Source: Kordia jejudonensis
Lineage (GTDB): Bacteria; Bacteroidota; Bacteroidia; Flavobacteriales; Flavobacteriaceae
Direction: 5' to 3'
Assembly: GCF_001005315.1 (NCBI RefSeq)
Contig: NZ_LBMG01000016.1
Span: 1 to 64,000 of the forward strand
Length of the DNA: 64,000 bases
A program made the position numbers and the translations under genes. The notes beneath the pieces were generated by a model. That model did no database searches, had not been told where the DNA came from, and was given only the letters and a program-made list of their open reading frames with translations. Below are positions 20,656 through 30,056 of this stretch, one piece after another; position 1 is the first letter of the stretch; each line of letters begins with the position of its first letter.

Positions 20656-20967
20656 CTATATTACTTCATTAGATTTTTTAGAAAATCTCACTTTCTTGTC
20701 ACCTTCCATTCTGTATCCAACTCTTGTTGTTTCTCCTTTTGAAGTTAACAAAGATAAGTTAGAAACATGAATAGGCGCTTCTTTTTCAACTATACCACCT
20801 TGAGGATTTTGAGCACTTGGTTTCGTGTGTTTCTTAACCATATTCACTCCCTCAACGATAGCTTTATTCTTTTCACGAAGTACAGTAAGCACTTTACCTT
20901 CAGATCCTTTGTGATCTCCAGCAATTACTCGTACTGTATCTCCTGATTTTATCTTTAGTTTTGTCAT
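20656..20967 (-). CDS. rplX: 50S ribosomal protein L24
   Basis: The 103-residue KOW-domain protein has [20 protein letters not shown] at its start and [13 protein letters not shown] in the middle. It initiates large-subunit assembly and lies near the tunnel exit. It follows rplN by 12 bp. Confidence 0.97.
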   Translation of the reverse strand: MTKLKIKSGDTVRVIAGDHKGSEGKVLTVLREKNKAIVEGVNMVKKHTKPSAQNPQGGIVEKEAPIHVSNLSLLTSKGETTRVGYRMEGDKKVRFSKKSNEVI

Positions 20968-20979
20968 CTTAATAATGTA

Positions 20980-21348
20980 TTAAAGTACCTCTGGTGCTAG
21001 TGATACTATTTTCATGAATTGTTTATCACGAAGTTCTCTTGCAACTGGTCCGAAAACACGTGTACCTCTCATTTCCCCAGTAGGGTTTAAAAGAACACAA
21101 GCATTATCATCAAATCTGATATAAGATCCATCTGGTCTTCTTACTTCTTTCTTAGTACGTACAACAACTGCTGTAGAAACTTGTCCTTTTTTTACACTTC
21201 CGTTAGGAGTTGCATCTTTTACAGTCACAACAATTTTGTCTCCAACTGAAGCATAACGTCTTTTTGTTCCACCTAGAACACGAATAGTTAATACTTCTTT
21301 AGCTCCTGTGTTGTCTGCTACTTTTAATCTTGATTCTTGTTGTACCAT
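20980..21348 (-). CDS. rplN: 50S ribosomal protein L14
   Basis: The 122-residue protein starts [20 protein letters not shown] and ends with [20 protein letters not shown], diagnostic of L14. It forms intersubunit bridges. It follows rpsQ by 2 bp. Confidence 0.98.
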   Translation of the reverse strand: MVQQESRLKVADNTGAKEVLTIRVLGGTKRRYASVGDKIVVTVKDATPNGSVKKGQVSTAVVVRTKKEVRRPDGSYIRFDDNACVLLNPTGEMRGTRVFGPVARELRDKQFMKIVSLAPEVL

Positions 21349-21350
21349 AA

Positions 21351-21608
21351 TTACTTAGCTCTTTCAATGATTTCAACTAATCTCCAACATTTGGTTTTAC
21401 TCAATGGACGTGTTTCCATTATTTTTACTGTATCACCAATGTTACAATCGTTCTGTTCGTCGTGCGCAACATATTTTTTTGTTTTTAACACGAACTTTCC
21501 GTACATAGGATGCTTTACTCGTTTTACTTCAGAAACCACGATTGATTTCGTCATTTTATTGCTAGTAACAACACCTATTCTCTCTTTTCTTAAATTTCTT
21601 TTTTCCAT
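21351..21608 (-). CDS. rpsQ: 30S ribosomal protein S17
   Basis: The 85-residue OB-fold protein has [19 protein letters not shown] and [20 protein letters not shown], the S17 signature. It binds the 5' domain of 16S rRNA. It follows rpmC by 18 bp. Confidence 0.98.
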   Translation of the reverse strand: MEKRNLRKERIGVVTSNKMTKSIVVSEVKRVKHPMYGKFVLKTKKYVAHDEQNDCNIGDTVKIMETRPLSKTKCWRLVEIIERAK

Positions 21609-21626
21609 CTGTCAGTAGAATTCAAT

Positions 21627-21818
21627 TTATTGCAATTCTCTTTTAGTTAGTTCAGTAGCTATTCTAGCAACTGTTCTTCTCGCAAATCGCAACTGAATTG
21701 GATTTTCTAGAGGAGAAATTGAGTTAGCGAATTTTAATTCAGCGTAGCTCTTTTTAGACTCCTTCAATTTCTCTTGTAACTCAGCTACAGATAATTCTTT
21801 AATTTCTGATTGTTTCAT
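21627..21818 (-). CDS. rpmC: 50S ribosomal protein L29
   Basis: The 63-residue helical protein contains KELSVAELQEKLKESKK and the closing ARRTVARIATELTKRE, typical of L29 at the tunnel exit, where trigger factor and SRP dock. It follows rplP by 11 bp. Confidence 0.97.
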   Translation of the reverse strand: MKQSEIKELSVAELQEKLKESKKSYAELKFANSISPLENPIQLRFARRTVARIATELTKRELQ

Positions 21819-21829
21819 AACTTATTAAA

Positions 21830-22249
21830 TTAAGCTTCGAAATCTCGAGCTACAATAAACTTAGTTTTAACTGGTAATTTTTGAGCTGCCAAGCGTAATG
21901 CTTCTTTAGCAACGTGCATAGGAACTCCTCCTACTTCAAAAATTATTCTTCCAGGCTTTACAACAGCTGCCCAGTATTCTGGAGCACCTTTACCTTTACC
22001 CATACGTACTTCTAATGGCTTCTTTGTAATTGGTTTGTCTGGAAAAACCTTGATCCATAATTGACCTTCTCTTTTCATGAAACGAGTTGCCGCTACACGG
22101 GCTGCTTCAATTTGACGAGATGTCAAAAAATTTGCATCTAATGATTTGATACCAAACATACCGTTAGAAAGTAAGTGACCTCTTCCAGAGTTCCCTTTCA
22201 TACGCCCTTTCTGTACTTTACGATATTTTGTTCTTTTTGGCTGTAACAT
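21830..22249 (-). CDS. rplP: 50S ribosomal protein L16
   Basis: The 139-residue protein starts [19 protein letters not shown] and has [20 protein letters not shown], diagnostic of L16. It organises the A-site tRNA region of the large subunit. It follows rpsC by 20 bp. Confidence 0.98.
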   Translation of the reverse strand: MLQPKRTKYRKVQKGRMKGNSGRGHLLSNGMFGIKSLDANFLTSRQIEAARVAATRFMKREGQLWIKVFPDKPITKKPLEVRMGKGKGAPEYWAAVVKPGRIIFEVGGVPMHVAKEALRLAAQKLPVKTKFIVARDFEA

Positions 22250-22269
22250 TTTTCTTTTACTTTAAAAAA

Positions 22270-22992
22270 TTACTTTCTACGACGAGATTTTCCTTTTCCA
22301 CCTGAATTGTTTCCACCTTTTCCTGACTGTTTTTTAGTCATTCCAACTAATGGAGATAATTCTCTTTTTCCGTAAACCTCACCTTTCATTATCCATACTT
22401 TAACTCCTAATCTACCGTAAGTAGTGTGAGCTTCATGTAATGCATAATCGATATCTGCTCTGAAAGTTGATAAAGGAATACGACCATCTTTATAAGATTC
22501 TGAACGTGCCATTTCAGCACCATTCAAACGACCAGAAATCTGAATTTTGATTCCTTCAGCATTCATACGCATTGCAGCCGCAATTGCCATTTTAATAGCT
22601 CTTCTGTATGAAATTCTGTTTTCAATTTGACGTGCAACGCTAGCTGCTACCAAATTTGCATCAAGTTCAGGTCTCTTGATCTCAAAAATATTGATCTGTA
22701 CCTCTTTACCAGTAATCTTCTTAAGCTCTTCTTTTAACTTGTCTACCTCTTGACCACCCTTACCAATAATGATACCTGGGCGAGCCGTCGTGATAGTAAC
22801 GGTTACAAGTTTAAGCGTACGCTCGATGATTACTCTAGAAACACTAGCTTTAGATAAACGAGCATGGATATACTTTCTGATTTTATCGTCCTCAGCAAGT
22901 TTATCTCCATAGTCATTACCTCCGTACCAGTTAGATTCCCATCCTCTGATGATACCAAGGCGATTTCCGATTGGATTTGTCTTTTGTCCCAT
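22270..22992 (-). CDS. rpsC: 30S ribosomal protein S3
   Basis: The 240-residue protein begins [20 protein letters not shown]. The KH domain holds [14 protein letters not shown]. The C-terminal domain includes [18 protein letters not shown] Lys/Gly-rich tail closes it. It shapes the mRNA entry channel. It follows rplV by 10 bp. Confidence 0.98.
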   Translation of the reverse strand: MGQKTNPIGNRLGIIRGWESNWYGGNDYGDKLAEDDKIRKYIHARLSKASVSRVIIERTLKLVTVTITTARPGIIIGKGGQEVDKLKEELKKITGKEVQINIFEIKRPELDANLVAASVARQIENRISYRRAIKMAIAAAMRMNAEGIKIQISGRLNGAEMARSESYKDGRIPLSTFRADIDYALHEAHTTYGRLGVKVWIMKGEVYGKRELSPLVGMTKKQSGKGGNNSGGKGKSRRRK

Positions 22993-23002
22993 ACTTCCTA
23001 TC

Positions 23003-23410
23003 TTAACTTTGTGTGTTATTATTAGCTCCTAACACCAATGTAACATGGTTGGAACGTTTTCTAATTCTATGTGCACGACCTTGAGGTGCTGGACGAAGTC
23101 TTTTTAACATACTTCCACCATCTACTCTGATCTCTTTTACAAATAATTCAGCTTCTTCAACGCTTGCATCTTCGTTTTTAGCTTGCCAGTTTGCGATTGC
23201 AGACAGTAACAATTTTTCTAAACGACGTGATGCTTCTTTTTGGCTGAATTTTAATATATGAAGCGCTATTTCTACTTTCTTACCTCTTACTAAATCCGCT
23301 ACTAAGCGCATTTTTCTTGGCGAAGTAGGGCAGTTATTCAACTTTGCAAAGGCTATGCTTTTCTTAGCCTCTTTGATTTGCTCTGCTCTTTCTCTTTTAC
23401 GAACTCCCAT
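23003..23410 (-). CDS. rplV: 50S ribosomal protein L22
   Basis: The 135-residue protein has [20 protein letters not shown] and the tunnel-lining hairpin region [18 protein letters not shown] with SNHVTLVL. Its loop lines the exit tunnel and is the usual macrolide-affecting site; the hairpin looks wild type. It follows rpsS by 9 bp. Confidence 0.98.
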   Translation of the reverse strand: MGVRKRERAEQIKEAKKSIAFAKLNNCPTSPRKMRLVADLVRGKKVEIALHILKFSQKEASRRLEKLLLSAIANWQAKNEDASVEEAELFVKEIRVDGGSMLKRLRPAPQGRAHRIRKRSNHVTLVLGANNNTQS

Positions 23411-23419
23411 AGCTTCTTA

Positions 23420-23698
23420 TTATTTTTTTCCTTTATTTTTCGCACCAGCGTGACCTCTAAATGATCGTGTTGGTGAAAATTCTCCTAATTTATGTCCTAC
23501 CATGTTTTCTGTAACATAGACAGGAACGAACTGACGACCGTTATGCACAGCAATAGTTTGCCCAACGAAATCTGGAGTAATCATAGATGCTCTTGACCAT
23601 GTTTTGATCACAGCTTTCTTTCCTGACTCAATATTTTGTTGAACTTTTTTATCTAAACTATAGTGAACGTAAGGTCCTTTTTTTAATGATCTTGCCAT
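23420..23698 (-). CDS. rpsS: 30S ribosomal protein S19
   Basis: The 92-residue protein begins [19 protein letters not shown] and contains [20 protein letters not shown] and [12 protein letters not shown], diagnostic of S19 in the small-subunit head. It starts 3 bp after rplB. Confidence 0.98.
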   Translation of the reverse strand: MARSLKKGPYVHYSLDKKVQQNIESGKKAVIKTWSRASMITPDFVGQTIAVHNGRQFVPVYVTENMVGHKLGEFSPTRSFRGHAGAKNKGKK

Positions 23699-23701
23699 GT
23701 C

Positions 23702-24526
23702 TTATTTCTTTCTACGTTCTATGATATACTTATTACTTGCTTTCGTCTTAGATCTTGTACGGTATCCTTTAGCTGGAATTCCGTTTCTTGATCTTGGGTG
23801 TCCTCCAGAAGATTTACCTTCTCCACCACCCATTGGGTGATCAACAGGGTTCATTACTACTGGTCTAGTTCTTGGTCTTCTACCTAACCATCTTCCTCTA
23901 CCTGCTTTACCAGATACTAATAACTGGTGGTCTGAGTTAGAGATAGCTCCGATTGTCGCTAAACAGTTAGCCATTACCATTCTAGTTTCACCTGAAGGCA
24001 ATTTGATTGTAGCGTATTTTCCATCACGTGCCATTAATTGAGCAAAAGCTCCTGCGCTACGAGCCATTACAGCTCCTTGCCCTGGACGTAATTCAACACA
24101 AGAAATAATAGTTCCTAAAGGAATGCTACTTAAAGGCATTGTATTTCCGATTTCTGGAGCAACTTGTTCTCCTGAAACAACAGTCTGACCTACTTTTAAA
24201 CCATTTTGAGCGATGATGTAACGTTTTTCCCCATCAGTATACTGAACTAATGCGATGAAAGCCGTTCTATTTGGATCATACTCAATTGATTTAACTTCAG
24301 CTGAAACTTCTTTTTTGTTTCTTTTGAAATCGATGATACGATATCTTTTCTTATGACCACCTCCGATGTAACGCATGGTCATTTTTCCTGAATTGTTTCT
24401 ACCACCAGACCTCTTTTTCGGTGCAAGTAAACTCTTTTCCGGCTTATCAGTAGTGATGGCATCGAATCCATTGACTACTCTAAAACGCTGAGCTGGTGTA
24501 ATTGGTTTTAATTTTCTTACTGACAT
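23702..24526 (-). CDS. rplB: 50S ribosomal protein L2
   Basis: The 274-residue protein carries the peptidyl-transferase-proximal signature [17 protein letters not shown] with the conserved His. The N-terminus is [16 protein letters not shown]. It is one of the most conserved ribosomal proteins, needed for subunit association. It follows rplW by 13 bp. Confidence 0.98.
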   Translation of the reverse strand: MSVRKLKPITPAQRFRVVNGFDAITTDKPEKSLLAPKKRSGGRNNSGKMTMRYIGGGHKKRYRIIDFKRNKKEVSAEVKSIEYDPNRTAFIALVQYTDGEKRYIIAQNGLKVGQTVVSGEQVAPEIGNTMPLSSIPLGTIISCVELRPGQGAVMARSAGAFAQLMARDGKYATIKLPSGETRMVMANCLATIGAISNSDHQLLVSGKAGRGRWLGRRPRTRPVVMNPVDHPMGGGEGKSSGGHPRSRNGIPAKGYRTRSKTKASNKYIIERRKK

Positions 24527-24539
24527 TTTTTGTCTTTAC

Positions 24540-24830
24540 TTATATATTGCTATAAAAATCAATAATATCTCCTTCCGCTACATCAACTATCGCCTTTTTC
24601 GTTGCGTTAGTTTTTCCATGCTGGATTCCAGTTTTGGTGTAACGTACTTTTCTATCAGGTCCGTAATTCATAGTACGAACTTTCTCTACAGAAACCCCAT
24701 AAGTAGCCTCTATAGTTTTCTTAATCTCAACTTTGTTAGCATTTACATTTACCAAGAAAGTATAACGATTATTTAACTCACTATCAGCGGTAGCTTTTTC
24801 AGTTACAACTGGCTTAATTAAGATGCTCAT
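24540..24830 (-). CDS. rplW: 50S ribosomal protein L23
   Basis: The 96-residue protein begins MSILIKPVVTEKATADSELN and has VNANKVEIKKTIEATYGVSV, the L23 signature. It forms the docking site for trigger factor and SRP at the tunnel exit. It follows rplD by 8 bp. Confidence 0.98.
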   Translation of the reverse strand: MSILIKPVVTEKATADSELNNRYTFLVNVNANKVEIKKTIEATYGVSVEKVRTMNYGPDRKVRYTKTGIQHGKTNATKKAIVDVAEGDIIDFYSNI

Positions 24831-24838
24831 TTGGTTCC

Positions 24839-25468
24839 TTATTTACTTAAATTTGACTCAATTCCTTCTAATGCACCTTCAAAGACAACAACGCTGTTTG
24901 CATTGACAATTTTGTAAGTGCTTAATTCTGAGCTAGTTAAAACCTCAGAGGTTTTCAAATTACGTGACGACAAATATACATTATTATTTGAATCACCCAA
25001 CACAAATAGCGATTTTTTACTATCTAACCCTAAAGCTTTCAATACATTGATGAAATTTTTAGTCTTAGGAGCGTCAAAATTAAAGTCTTCAATTACAATG
25101 ATAGACTCGCTTTTTGCCTTTAATGTAAGTGCTGATTTTCTAGCTAATCTCTTTACATTTTTGTTTAACTTCTGAGCATAACTTCTTGGTCTTGGACCAA
25201 AAACTCTACCTCCACCTTTGAAGAGTGGATTTTTTATACTACCTGCTCTCGCGGTACCAGTACCTTTTTGTTTTTTAATCTTACGAGTACTACCAACGAT
25301 TTCAGCTCTTTCTTTAGCCTTATGCGTTCCTTGTCTTTGATTTGCAAGATATTGCTTCACGTCTAAGTAAACTGCATGATCATTTGGCTCAATAGCGAAA
25401 ACAGCATCAGAAAGGTTTACCTTTCTACCTGTTTCTTTTCCGTTTATATCTAAAACTGCTACTTCCAT
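24839..25468 (-). CDS. rplD: 50S ribosomal protein L4
   Basis: From the ATG at 25468 the protein has 209 residues ([17 protein letters not shown]). A longer open frame upstream overlaps rplC and is rejected because the L4 homology begins here. The start overlaps the rplC stop by one base (TAATG), a coupled start. The tunnel loop KGTGTARAGSIKNPLFKGGG and the segment GPRPRSYAQKLNKNVKRLAR are typical. In enterobacteria L4 also represses the S10 operon; the attenuator-like structure just upstream of rplC makes a related control worth considering here. Confidence 0.97.
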   Translation of the reverse strand: MEVAVLDINGKETGRKVNLSDAVFAIEPNDHAVYLDVKQYLANQRQGTHKAKERAEIVGSTRKIKKQKGTGTARAGSIKNPLFKGGGRVFGPRPRSYAQKLNKNVKRLARKSALTLKAKSESIIVIEDFNFDAPKTKNFINVLKALGLDSKKSLFVLGDSNNNVYLSSRNLKTSEVLTSSELSTYKIVNANSVVVFEGALEGIESNLSK

Positions 25469-26085
25469 TACTTCTGAATGATTACATAAGCGTTTTTGTG
25501 TCCAGGAACACATCCTTTGACAACTATTAAGTTCTTCTCAGGAACAACTTTTAAAACTCTTAAATTTTGAACTTTCACTTTATCTCCACCCATTCTTCCT
25601 GCCATGCGCATTCCTTTGAATACACGTGCTGGATACGATGCAGCTCCAATAGATCCTGGTGCTCTAAGACGGTTGTGCTGACCATGTGTTGCTTGTCCAA
25701 CTCCAGCAAATCCGTGACGTTTTACAACACCTTGGAATCCTTTACCTTTAGAAGTTCCAGCTACATCCACAAATTCACCTTCTTCAAAGTGATCTACAGT
25801 GATACTGTCTCCTAATTTGTACTCTTCTTCAAATCCTTGGAATTCAACAACTTTATATTTAGGCGAAGTACCTGCTTTTTTAAAGTGACCGTTAGCCGCT
25901 TTAGAAGCACGTTTCTCTGCCTTGTCATCGAAACCAAGTTGAAGAGCTTCATACCCGTCAACCTCATTGGTTCTGACTTGGGTAACGACACAAGGACCTG
26001 CTTCGATAACTGTACATGGAATGTTTTTTCCATTTTCGTCAAAGATGCTAGTCATGCCGATTTTTTTTCCGATTAACCCAGACAT
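25468..26085 (-). CDS. rplC: 50S ribosomal protein L3
   Basis: The 205-residue protein begins [20 protein letters not shown]. It carries [19 protein letters not shown] with the conserved Gln that is methylated in some bacteria, and [13 protein letters not shown]. It helps shape the peptidyl-transferase centre. It is separated from rpsJ by an unusual 441-bp spacer. Confidence 0.98.
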   Translation of the reverse strand: MSGLIGKKIGMTSIFDENGKNIPCTVIEAGPCVVTQVRTNEVDGYEALQLGFDDKAEKRASKAANGHFKKAGTSPKYKVVEFQGFEEEYKLGDSITVDHFEEGEFVDVAGTSKGKGFQGVVKRHGFAGVGQATHGQHNRLRAPGSIGAASYPARVFKGMRMAGRMGGDKVKVQNLRVLKVVPEKNLIVVKGCVPGHKNAYVIIQK

Positions 26086-26145
26086 AATTTGATTTTAGAT
26101 TTTGGATTCAAGATTTTACTCTTTAGTCCGTTAGTATTAATTACT

Positions 26146-26187
26146 ATTAAAAAAATTCAGGGCAAAAATACCTTTCAACCCTGAATT
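26146..26187 (-). terminator. Terminator/attenuator-like hairpin upstream of rplC
   Basis: Perfect 9-bp arms AATTCAGGG (26154-26162) and CCCTGAATT (26179-26187) flank a 16-nt loop. On the transcribed strand a run of seven U follows. The U-run ends about 60 bp before the rplC start, inside the S10 cluster. It could end most rpsJ transcripts or act as a regulated attenuator. Confidence 0.6.
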
Positions 26188-26291
26188 GCATTTTTTCCGT
26201 TTTTCCTTCGCACGCAGCTCGGGACATGTTTACTTTCCTCGGAAGAGGAAATAAAATTCTTTTCTAACTTTTAGCTTCAAAGCGATTCCAA

Positions 26292-26523
26292 CCTTCGCGG
26301 GAATGTGATATTTCTAACCTTTTTCTTCGCTTCGTTTTAAAAAGCTAAGAAACTCGATTCTCACATTGAGATTCCCGCCTTCGCGGGAATGTGATATTTC
26401 TAACCTTTTTATTCGCTTCGCTTTAAAAAGCTAAGAAACTCGATTCTTACATTGAGATTCCCGCCTTCGCGGGAATGTGATATTTCTAACCTTTTTATTC
26501 GCTTCGCTTTAAAAAGCTAAGAA
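26292..26523. repeat. 86-bp tandem repeat, 2.7 copies, in the rpsJ-rplC spacer
   Basis: Units start at 26292, 26378 and 26464, each with CCTTCGCGGGAATGTGATAT. Units 1 and 2 differ at three positions, and unit 3 matches unit 2 until it is cut off at the rpsJ stop. Each junction forms a stable hairpin ATTCCCGC-CTTC-GCGGGAAT. A second stem CTTTTTA/TAAAAAG lies inside each unit. The remainder of the 441-bp spacer (26188-26291) holds a small TTTCCTC/GAGGAAA hairpin near 26234-26252 and no open frame of note. Confidence 0.9.
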
Positions 26524-26526
26524 CTA

Positions 26527-26832
26527 TCACACCTTAATCTCTACTTCAACACCACTTGGTAATTCAAGTTTCATAAGTGCATCAATTGTCTTAGAAGAAG
26601 AACTATAGATATCTAATAATCTCTTGTAAGAACTTAACTGAAATTGCTCTCTTGATTTCTTGTTTACGTGTGGAGAACGTAATACAGTAAAGATTTTTTT
26701 GTGTGTTGGTAATGGAATTGGTCCAGTTACAACAGCCCCAGTAGTTTTTACTGTTTTTACGATTTTCTCAGCCGACTTGTCAACTAAGTTATGATCGTAT
26801 GATTTTAATTTTATTCTAATTTTTTGACTCAT
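26527..26832 (-). CDS. rpsJ: 30S ribosomal protein S10
   Basis: The 101-residue protein begins [20 protein letters not shown] and includes [20 protein letters not shown], diagnostic of S10 (also NusE in antitermination). It follows fusA by 10 bp, so the str and S10 operons are fused here. Downstream the cluster is interrupted by a repeat-filled spacer. Confidence 0.98.
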   Translation of the reverse strand: MSQKIRIKLKSYDHNLVDKSAEKIVKTVKTTGAVVTGPIPLPTHKKIFTVLRSPHVNKKSREQFQLSSYKRLLDIYSSSSKTIDALMKLELPSGVEVEIKV

Positions 26833-26842
26833 TTTCTTAGTT

Positions 26843-28975
26843 TTAAGCAGTTACACCTTTTGATTTAGCAATTACTTCTTCAGAAATGTTAGAAGGAGTT
26901 TCTGCATAATGAGAGAATTCCATCGTTGAAGTTGCTCTACCAGATGACAATGTTCTTAATGAAGTAACATAACCAAACATTTCCGATAATGGAACTGTAG
27001 CTTTTACTACTTTAGAACCAGCTCTATCAGACATATCAGATACTTGTCCACGACGACGGTTAAGGTCACCTACAATATCTCCCATGTTTTCTTCTGGAGT
27101 TAATACTTCTAATTTCATGATTGGCTCAAGGATTTTAGCTCCTGCTGCTTTCGCTGCTGCTTTGTAACCCATTTTAGCTGCCAATTCGAATGATAATGCA
27201 TCAGAATCTACAGGGTGGAAAGATCCATCCTTTAAAACAATCTTCATTGAATCCATTTCGAATCCTGCTAAAGGACCATTCAACATTGCTGCTGCAAAAC
27301 CTTTTTCTACAGAAGGAATAAATTCTTTAGGAATACGACCACCTTTAATTTGATCAACAAATTGCAAACCAGTACCTTCGAAATCTTCATCCACTGGACT
27401 CATTTCAAAAACAATGTCTCCAAATTTACCACGTCCACCAGATTGCTTCTTATAAGTTTCTCTATGTTCAGCTAATTTTGTTAACGCTTCTTTGTATTCA
27501 ACCTGAGGCTCACCTTGATTCACTTCAACCTTGAACTCACGTCTTAAACGATCTACAATAATATCTAAGTGAAGTTCTCCCATTCCTGAGATAATAGTTT
27601 GACCTGAAGCTTCATCAGTTTTAACTGTAAATGTAGGATCTTCTTCAGCTAATTTACCTAAAGCAATTCCTAATTTATCAACATCAGCTTTCGTTTTAGG
27701 CTCAACCGCGATACCAATTACTGGATCAGGGAAGTCCATAGATTCCAAAATAATTGGATTCTTTTCATCAGAAAGTGTATCTCCAGTTTTAATACTCTTA
27801 AAACCTACAGCTGCACCAATATCTCCTGCCTCGATATAATCGATTGCATTTTGCTTATTAGAGTGCATTTGATAGATACGCGAAATACGTTCTTTTTTAC
27901 CTGAACGATTGTTCAATACGTAAGAACCTGCATCTAATCTTCCTGAATATGCACGGAAAAATGCTAAACGACCTACGAAAGGGTCTGTAGCAATTTTAAA
28001 TGCTAATGCAGCGAAAGGATCTTTCACATCTGGCTTACGTGTGATTACATTTCCTGTATCAGGATCTGTACCTTTAATATCTTCTTTATCTAAAGGAGAA
28101 GGTAAGTAACGACAAACAGCATCTAACAAGAATTGAACCCCTTTGTTTTTAAACGCAGAACCACAAATCATTGGAATGATTGCCATATCCATTACAGCAG
28201 CTCTTAATGCAGCGTGAACTTCTTCTTCAGTGATAGAGTTTTCATCTTCCATGAATTTCTCTAACAAGTTCTCGTCATACGTCGCAACCTCTTCAATTAA
28301 TAAAGCACGTGCTTCAGCAGCTTCTTCTTTTAATTCTTCTGGAATATCAATTACATCAAAAGTAGCTCCTTGCGTATTATCATGCCAAACAATAGCACGG
28401 TTTTTCACCAAGTCAACAATACCTTTAAAGTCCATCTCTTCTCCAATCGGTAATACAATTTGCACAGCGTTAGAACCTAACATCTCTTTCACTTGCTTAC
28501 AAACCATAGAAAAGTTTGAACCTTGACGATCCATTTTGTTTACAAATCCAATTCTTGGAACTTTGTAGTTATCAGCTAGTCTCCAGTTCGTTTCAGATTG
28601 TGGCTCAACACCATCAACTGCACTGAATAAGAAAACTAAACCATCTAGTACACGTAATGAACGGTTTACTTCCACCGTAAAATCAACGTGACCAGGAGTA
28701 TCAATAATATTAAAATGGTATCCTTTAGCATCTGCTGTTGGTTTTCCATTTTCTGTTGGAAACTGCCATGTACATGTTGTTGCAGCAGACGTAATTGTAA
28801 TACCACGCTCTTGCTCTTGCTCCATCCAGTCCATTGTAGCAGCACCATCATGCACTTCTCCAATTTTATGACTTACACCTGTATAATATAATACACGTTC
28901 AGTCGTAGTGGTTTTACCTGCATCAATGTGCGCAGCAATACCAATATTTCTAGTATATTTTAAATCTCTAGCCAT
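26843..28975 (-). CDS. fusA: Elongation factor G
   Basis: The 710-residue GTPase drives ribosomal translocation. The G domain shows [12 protein letters not shown] (15-26), [12 protein letters not shown] and NKMDR. Domain II, the III/IV region with the [14 protein letters not shown] segment, and the C-terminal [15 protein letters not shown] follow. Length fits EF-G1. It lies between rpsG (21 bp upstream) and rpsJ, the usual str-operon place; tuf is not in the window. Confidence 0.98.
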   Translation of the reverse strand: MARDLKYTRNIGIAAHIDAGKTTTTERVLYYTGVSHKIGEVHDGAATMDWMEQEQERGITITSAATTCTWQFPTENGKPTADAKGYHFNIIDTPGHVDFTVEVNRSLRVLDGLVFLFSAVDGVEPQSETNWRLADNYKVPRIGFVNKMDRQGSNFSMVCKQVKEMLGSNAVQIVLPIGEEMDFKGIVDLVKNRAIVWHDNTQGATFDVIDIPEELKEEAAEARALLIEEVATYDENLLEKFMEDENSITEEEVHAALRAAVMDMAIIPMICGSAFKNKGVQFLLDAVCRYLPSPLDKEDIKGTDPDTGNVITRKPDVKDPFAALAFKIATDPFVGRLAFFRAYSGRLDAGSYVLNNRSGKKERISRIYQMHSNKQNAIDYIEAGDIGAAVGFKSIKTGDTLSDEKNPIILESMDFPDPVIGIAVEPKTKADVDKLGIALGKLAEEDPTFTVKTDEASGQTIISGMGELHLDIIVDRLRREFKVEVNQGEPQVEYKEALTKLAEHRETYKKQSGGRGKFGDIVFEMSPVDEDFEGTGLQFVDQIKGGRIPKEFIPSVEKGFAAAMLNGPLAGFEMDSMKIVLKDGSFHPVDSDALSFELAAKMGYKAAAKAAGAKILEPIMKLEVLTPEENMGDIVGDLNRRRGQVSDMSDRAGSKVVKATVPLSEMFGYVTSLRTLSSGRATSTMEFSHYAETPSNISEEVIAKSKGVTA

Positions 28976-28996
28976 TTTTATAATAGTTGTGTATGA

Positions 28997-29473
28997 TTAA
29001 AATCTAAAATGAGAGAATGCTTTGTTTGCTTCTGCCATCTTGTGCGTATCTACTCTTTTCTTAACTGCTGCACCTTCTTCTTTTGCTGCTGCTAATACTT
29101 CTGAAGCTAATTTTAACGCCATTGATTTCTCGTTTCTTTTACGAGAGTAGCTAATTAACCACTTCATTGCCATAGATACTTTTCTATCTGGCCTAATTTG
29201 CATTGGAATTTGGAATGTAGCTCCACCAACTCTACGTGAGCGAACTTCAACGTGAGGCATTACATTAGATAATGCATCTTTCCATAATTCTAAAGCTGTT
29301 TTTTCTTCGTCTGTTTTCTTTGAATCTACAATATCCATTGCGTCATAGAAAATCTTGAATGCTACAGACTTCTTACCATCCCACATTAAGTTGTTCACAA
29401 AACGTGTTACTAATTGATCATTAAATCTTGGATCTGGTAAAAGAGGTCTCTTTTTCGCCTTTCTTTTTCTCAT
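28997..29473 (-). CDS. rpsG: 30S ribosomal protein S7
   Basis: The 158-residue protein begins [19 protein letters not shown] and has [20 protein letters not shown], diagnostic of S7. It nucleates head assembly of the small subunit. It follows rpsL by 23 bp. Confidence 0.98.
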   Translation of the reverse strand: MRKRKAKKRPLLPDPRFNDQLVTRFVNNLMWDGKKSVAFKIFYDAMDIVDSKKTDEEKTALELWKDALSNVMPHVEVRSRRVGGATFQIPMQIRPDRKVSMAMKWLISYSRKRNEKSMALKLASEVLAAAKEEGAAVKKRVDTHKMAEANKAFSHFRF

Positions 29474-29496
29474 GTCTTTACATTAAAAGTTTTTAA

Positions 29497-29871
29497 TTAC
29501 TTCTTTGGGCGTTTTGCACCGTACTTAGATCTACGTTGTGTTCTACCTTCAACACCTGCGGTGTCTAAAGCTCCACGAACGATGTGATATCTAACTCCTG
29601 GTAAATCTTTTACCCTTCCACCTCTAACTAATACTATCGAGTGCTCTTGTAGATTGTGCCCTTCTCCTGGAATGTATGCATTCACTTCATTACCATTTGT
29701 CAAACGAACCCTTGCAACTTTACGCATTGCTGAATTCGGTTTTTTTGGTGTTGTCGTGTAAACACGCGTACAAACTCCACGTCGCTGAGGACAAGAATCT
29801 AAAGCAGCCGATTTACTCTTCTTAGTTATTTTGGCTCTTCCTTTTCTTACTAATTGTGAAATTGTTGGCAT
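29497..29871 (-). CDS. rpsL: 30S ribosomal protein S12
   Basis: The 124-residue protein begins [20 protein letters not shown]. The decoding-site loops [16 protein letters not shown] and [13 protein letters not shown] hold the lysines whose changes give streptomycin resistance elsewhere; both look wild type. It is the first gene of the str-S10-spc-alpha supercluster and lies about 48 bp after a consensus promoter. Confidence 0.98.
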   Translation of the reverse strand: MPTISQLVRKGRAKITKKSKSAALDSCPQRRGVCTRVYTTTPKKPNSAMRKVARVRLTNGNEVNAYIPGEGHNLQEHSIVLVRGGRVKDLPGVRYHIVRGALDTAGVEGRTQRRSKYGAKRPKK

Positions 29872-29918
29872 CTATTATTAAATATATTTTGATGTTAAAA
29901 ACCCTCTTTAGAGGGCGG

Positions 29919-29949
29919 CAAAGGTAAGTATTATTTCCAATTATTCAAA
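29919..29949 (-). promoter_or_regulatory. Consensus Bacteroidota promoter for the rpsL-led supercluster
   Basis: On the minus strand, TTTG (29949-29946) is followed after exactly 19 bp by TACCTTTG (29926-29919), a full match to the Bacteroidota -33/-7 consensus. Transcription would start near 29912, giving a leader of about 40 nt that begins with a short hairpin CCCTC-TTTA-GAGGG (29902-29915). Confidence 0.85.
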
Positions 29950-30056
29950 TCTTAACGACTTAATTTTCAATAAGATTAATTTTTTAAAGCATTCTCACAT
30001 AGTATTTCCTGTTTTTTTACGTTACTTTGACAACGTTTGCATTCACTTTTTTAAGC

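Noticed and set aside
25469-25513. Longer N-terminus for L4
   Set aside because: L4 homology starts at the ATG at 25468, which also overlaps the rplC stop in a coupled TAATG arrangement.
26188-26291. Possible tRNA or small RNA in the rpsJ-rplC spacer
   Set aside because: Only a small hairpin is seen; no cloverleaf or CCA-like end.
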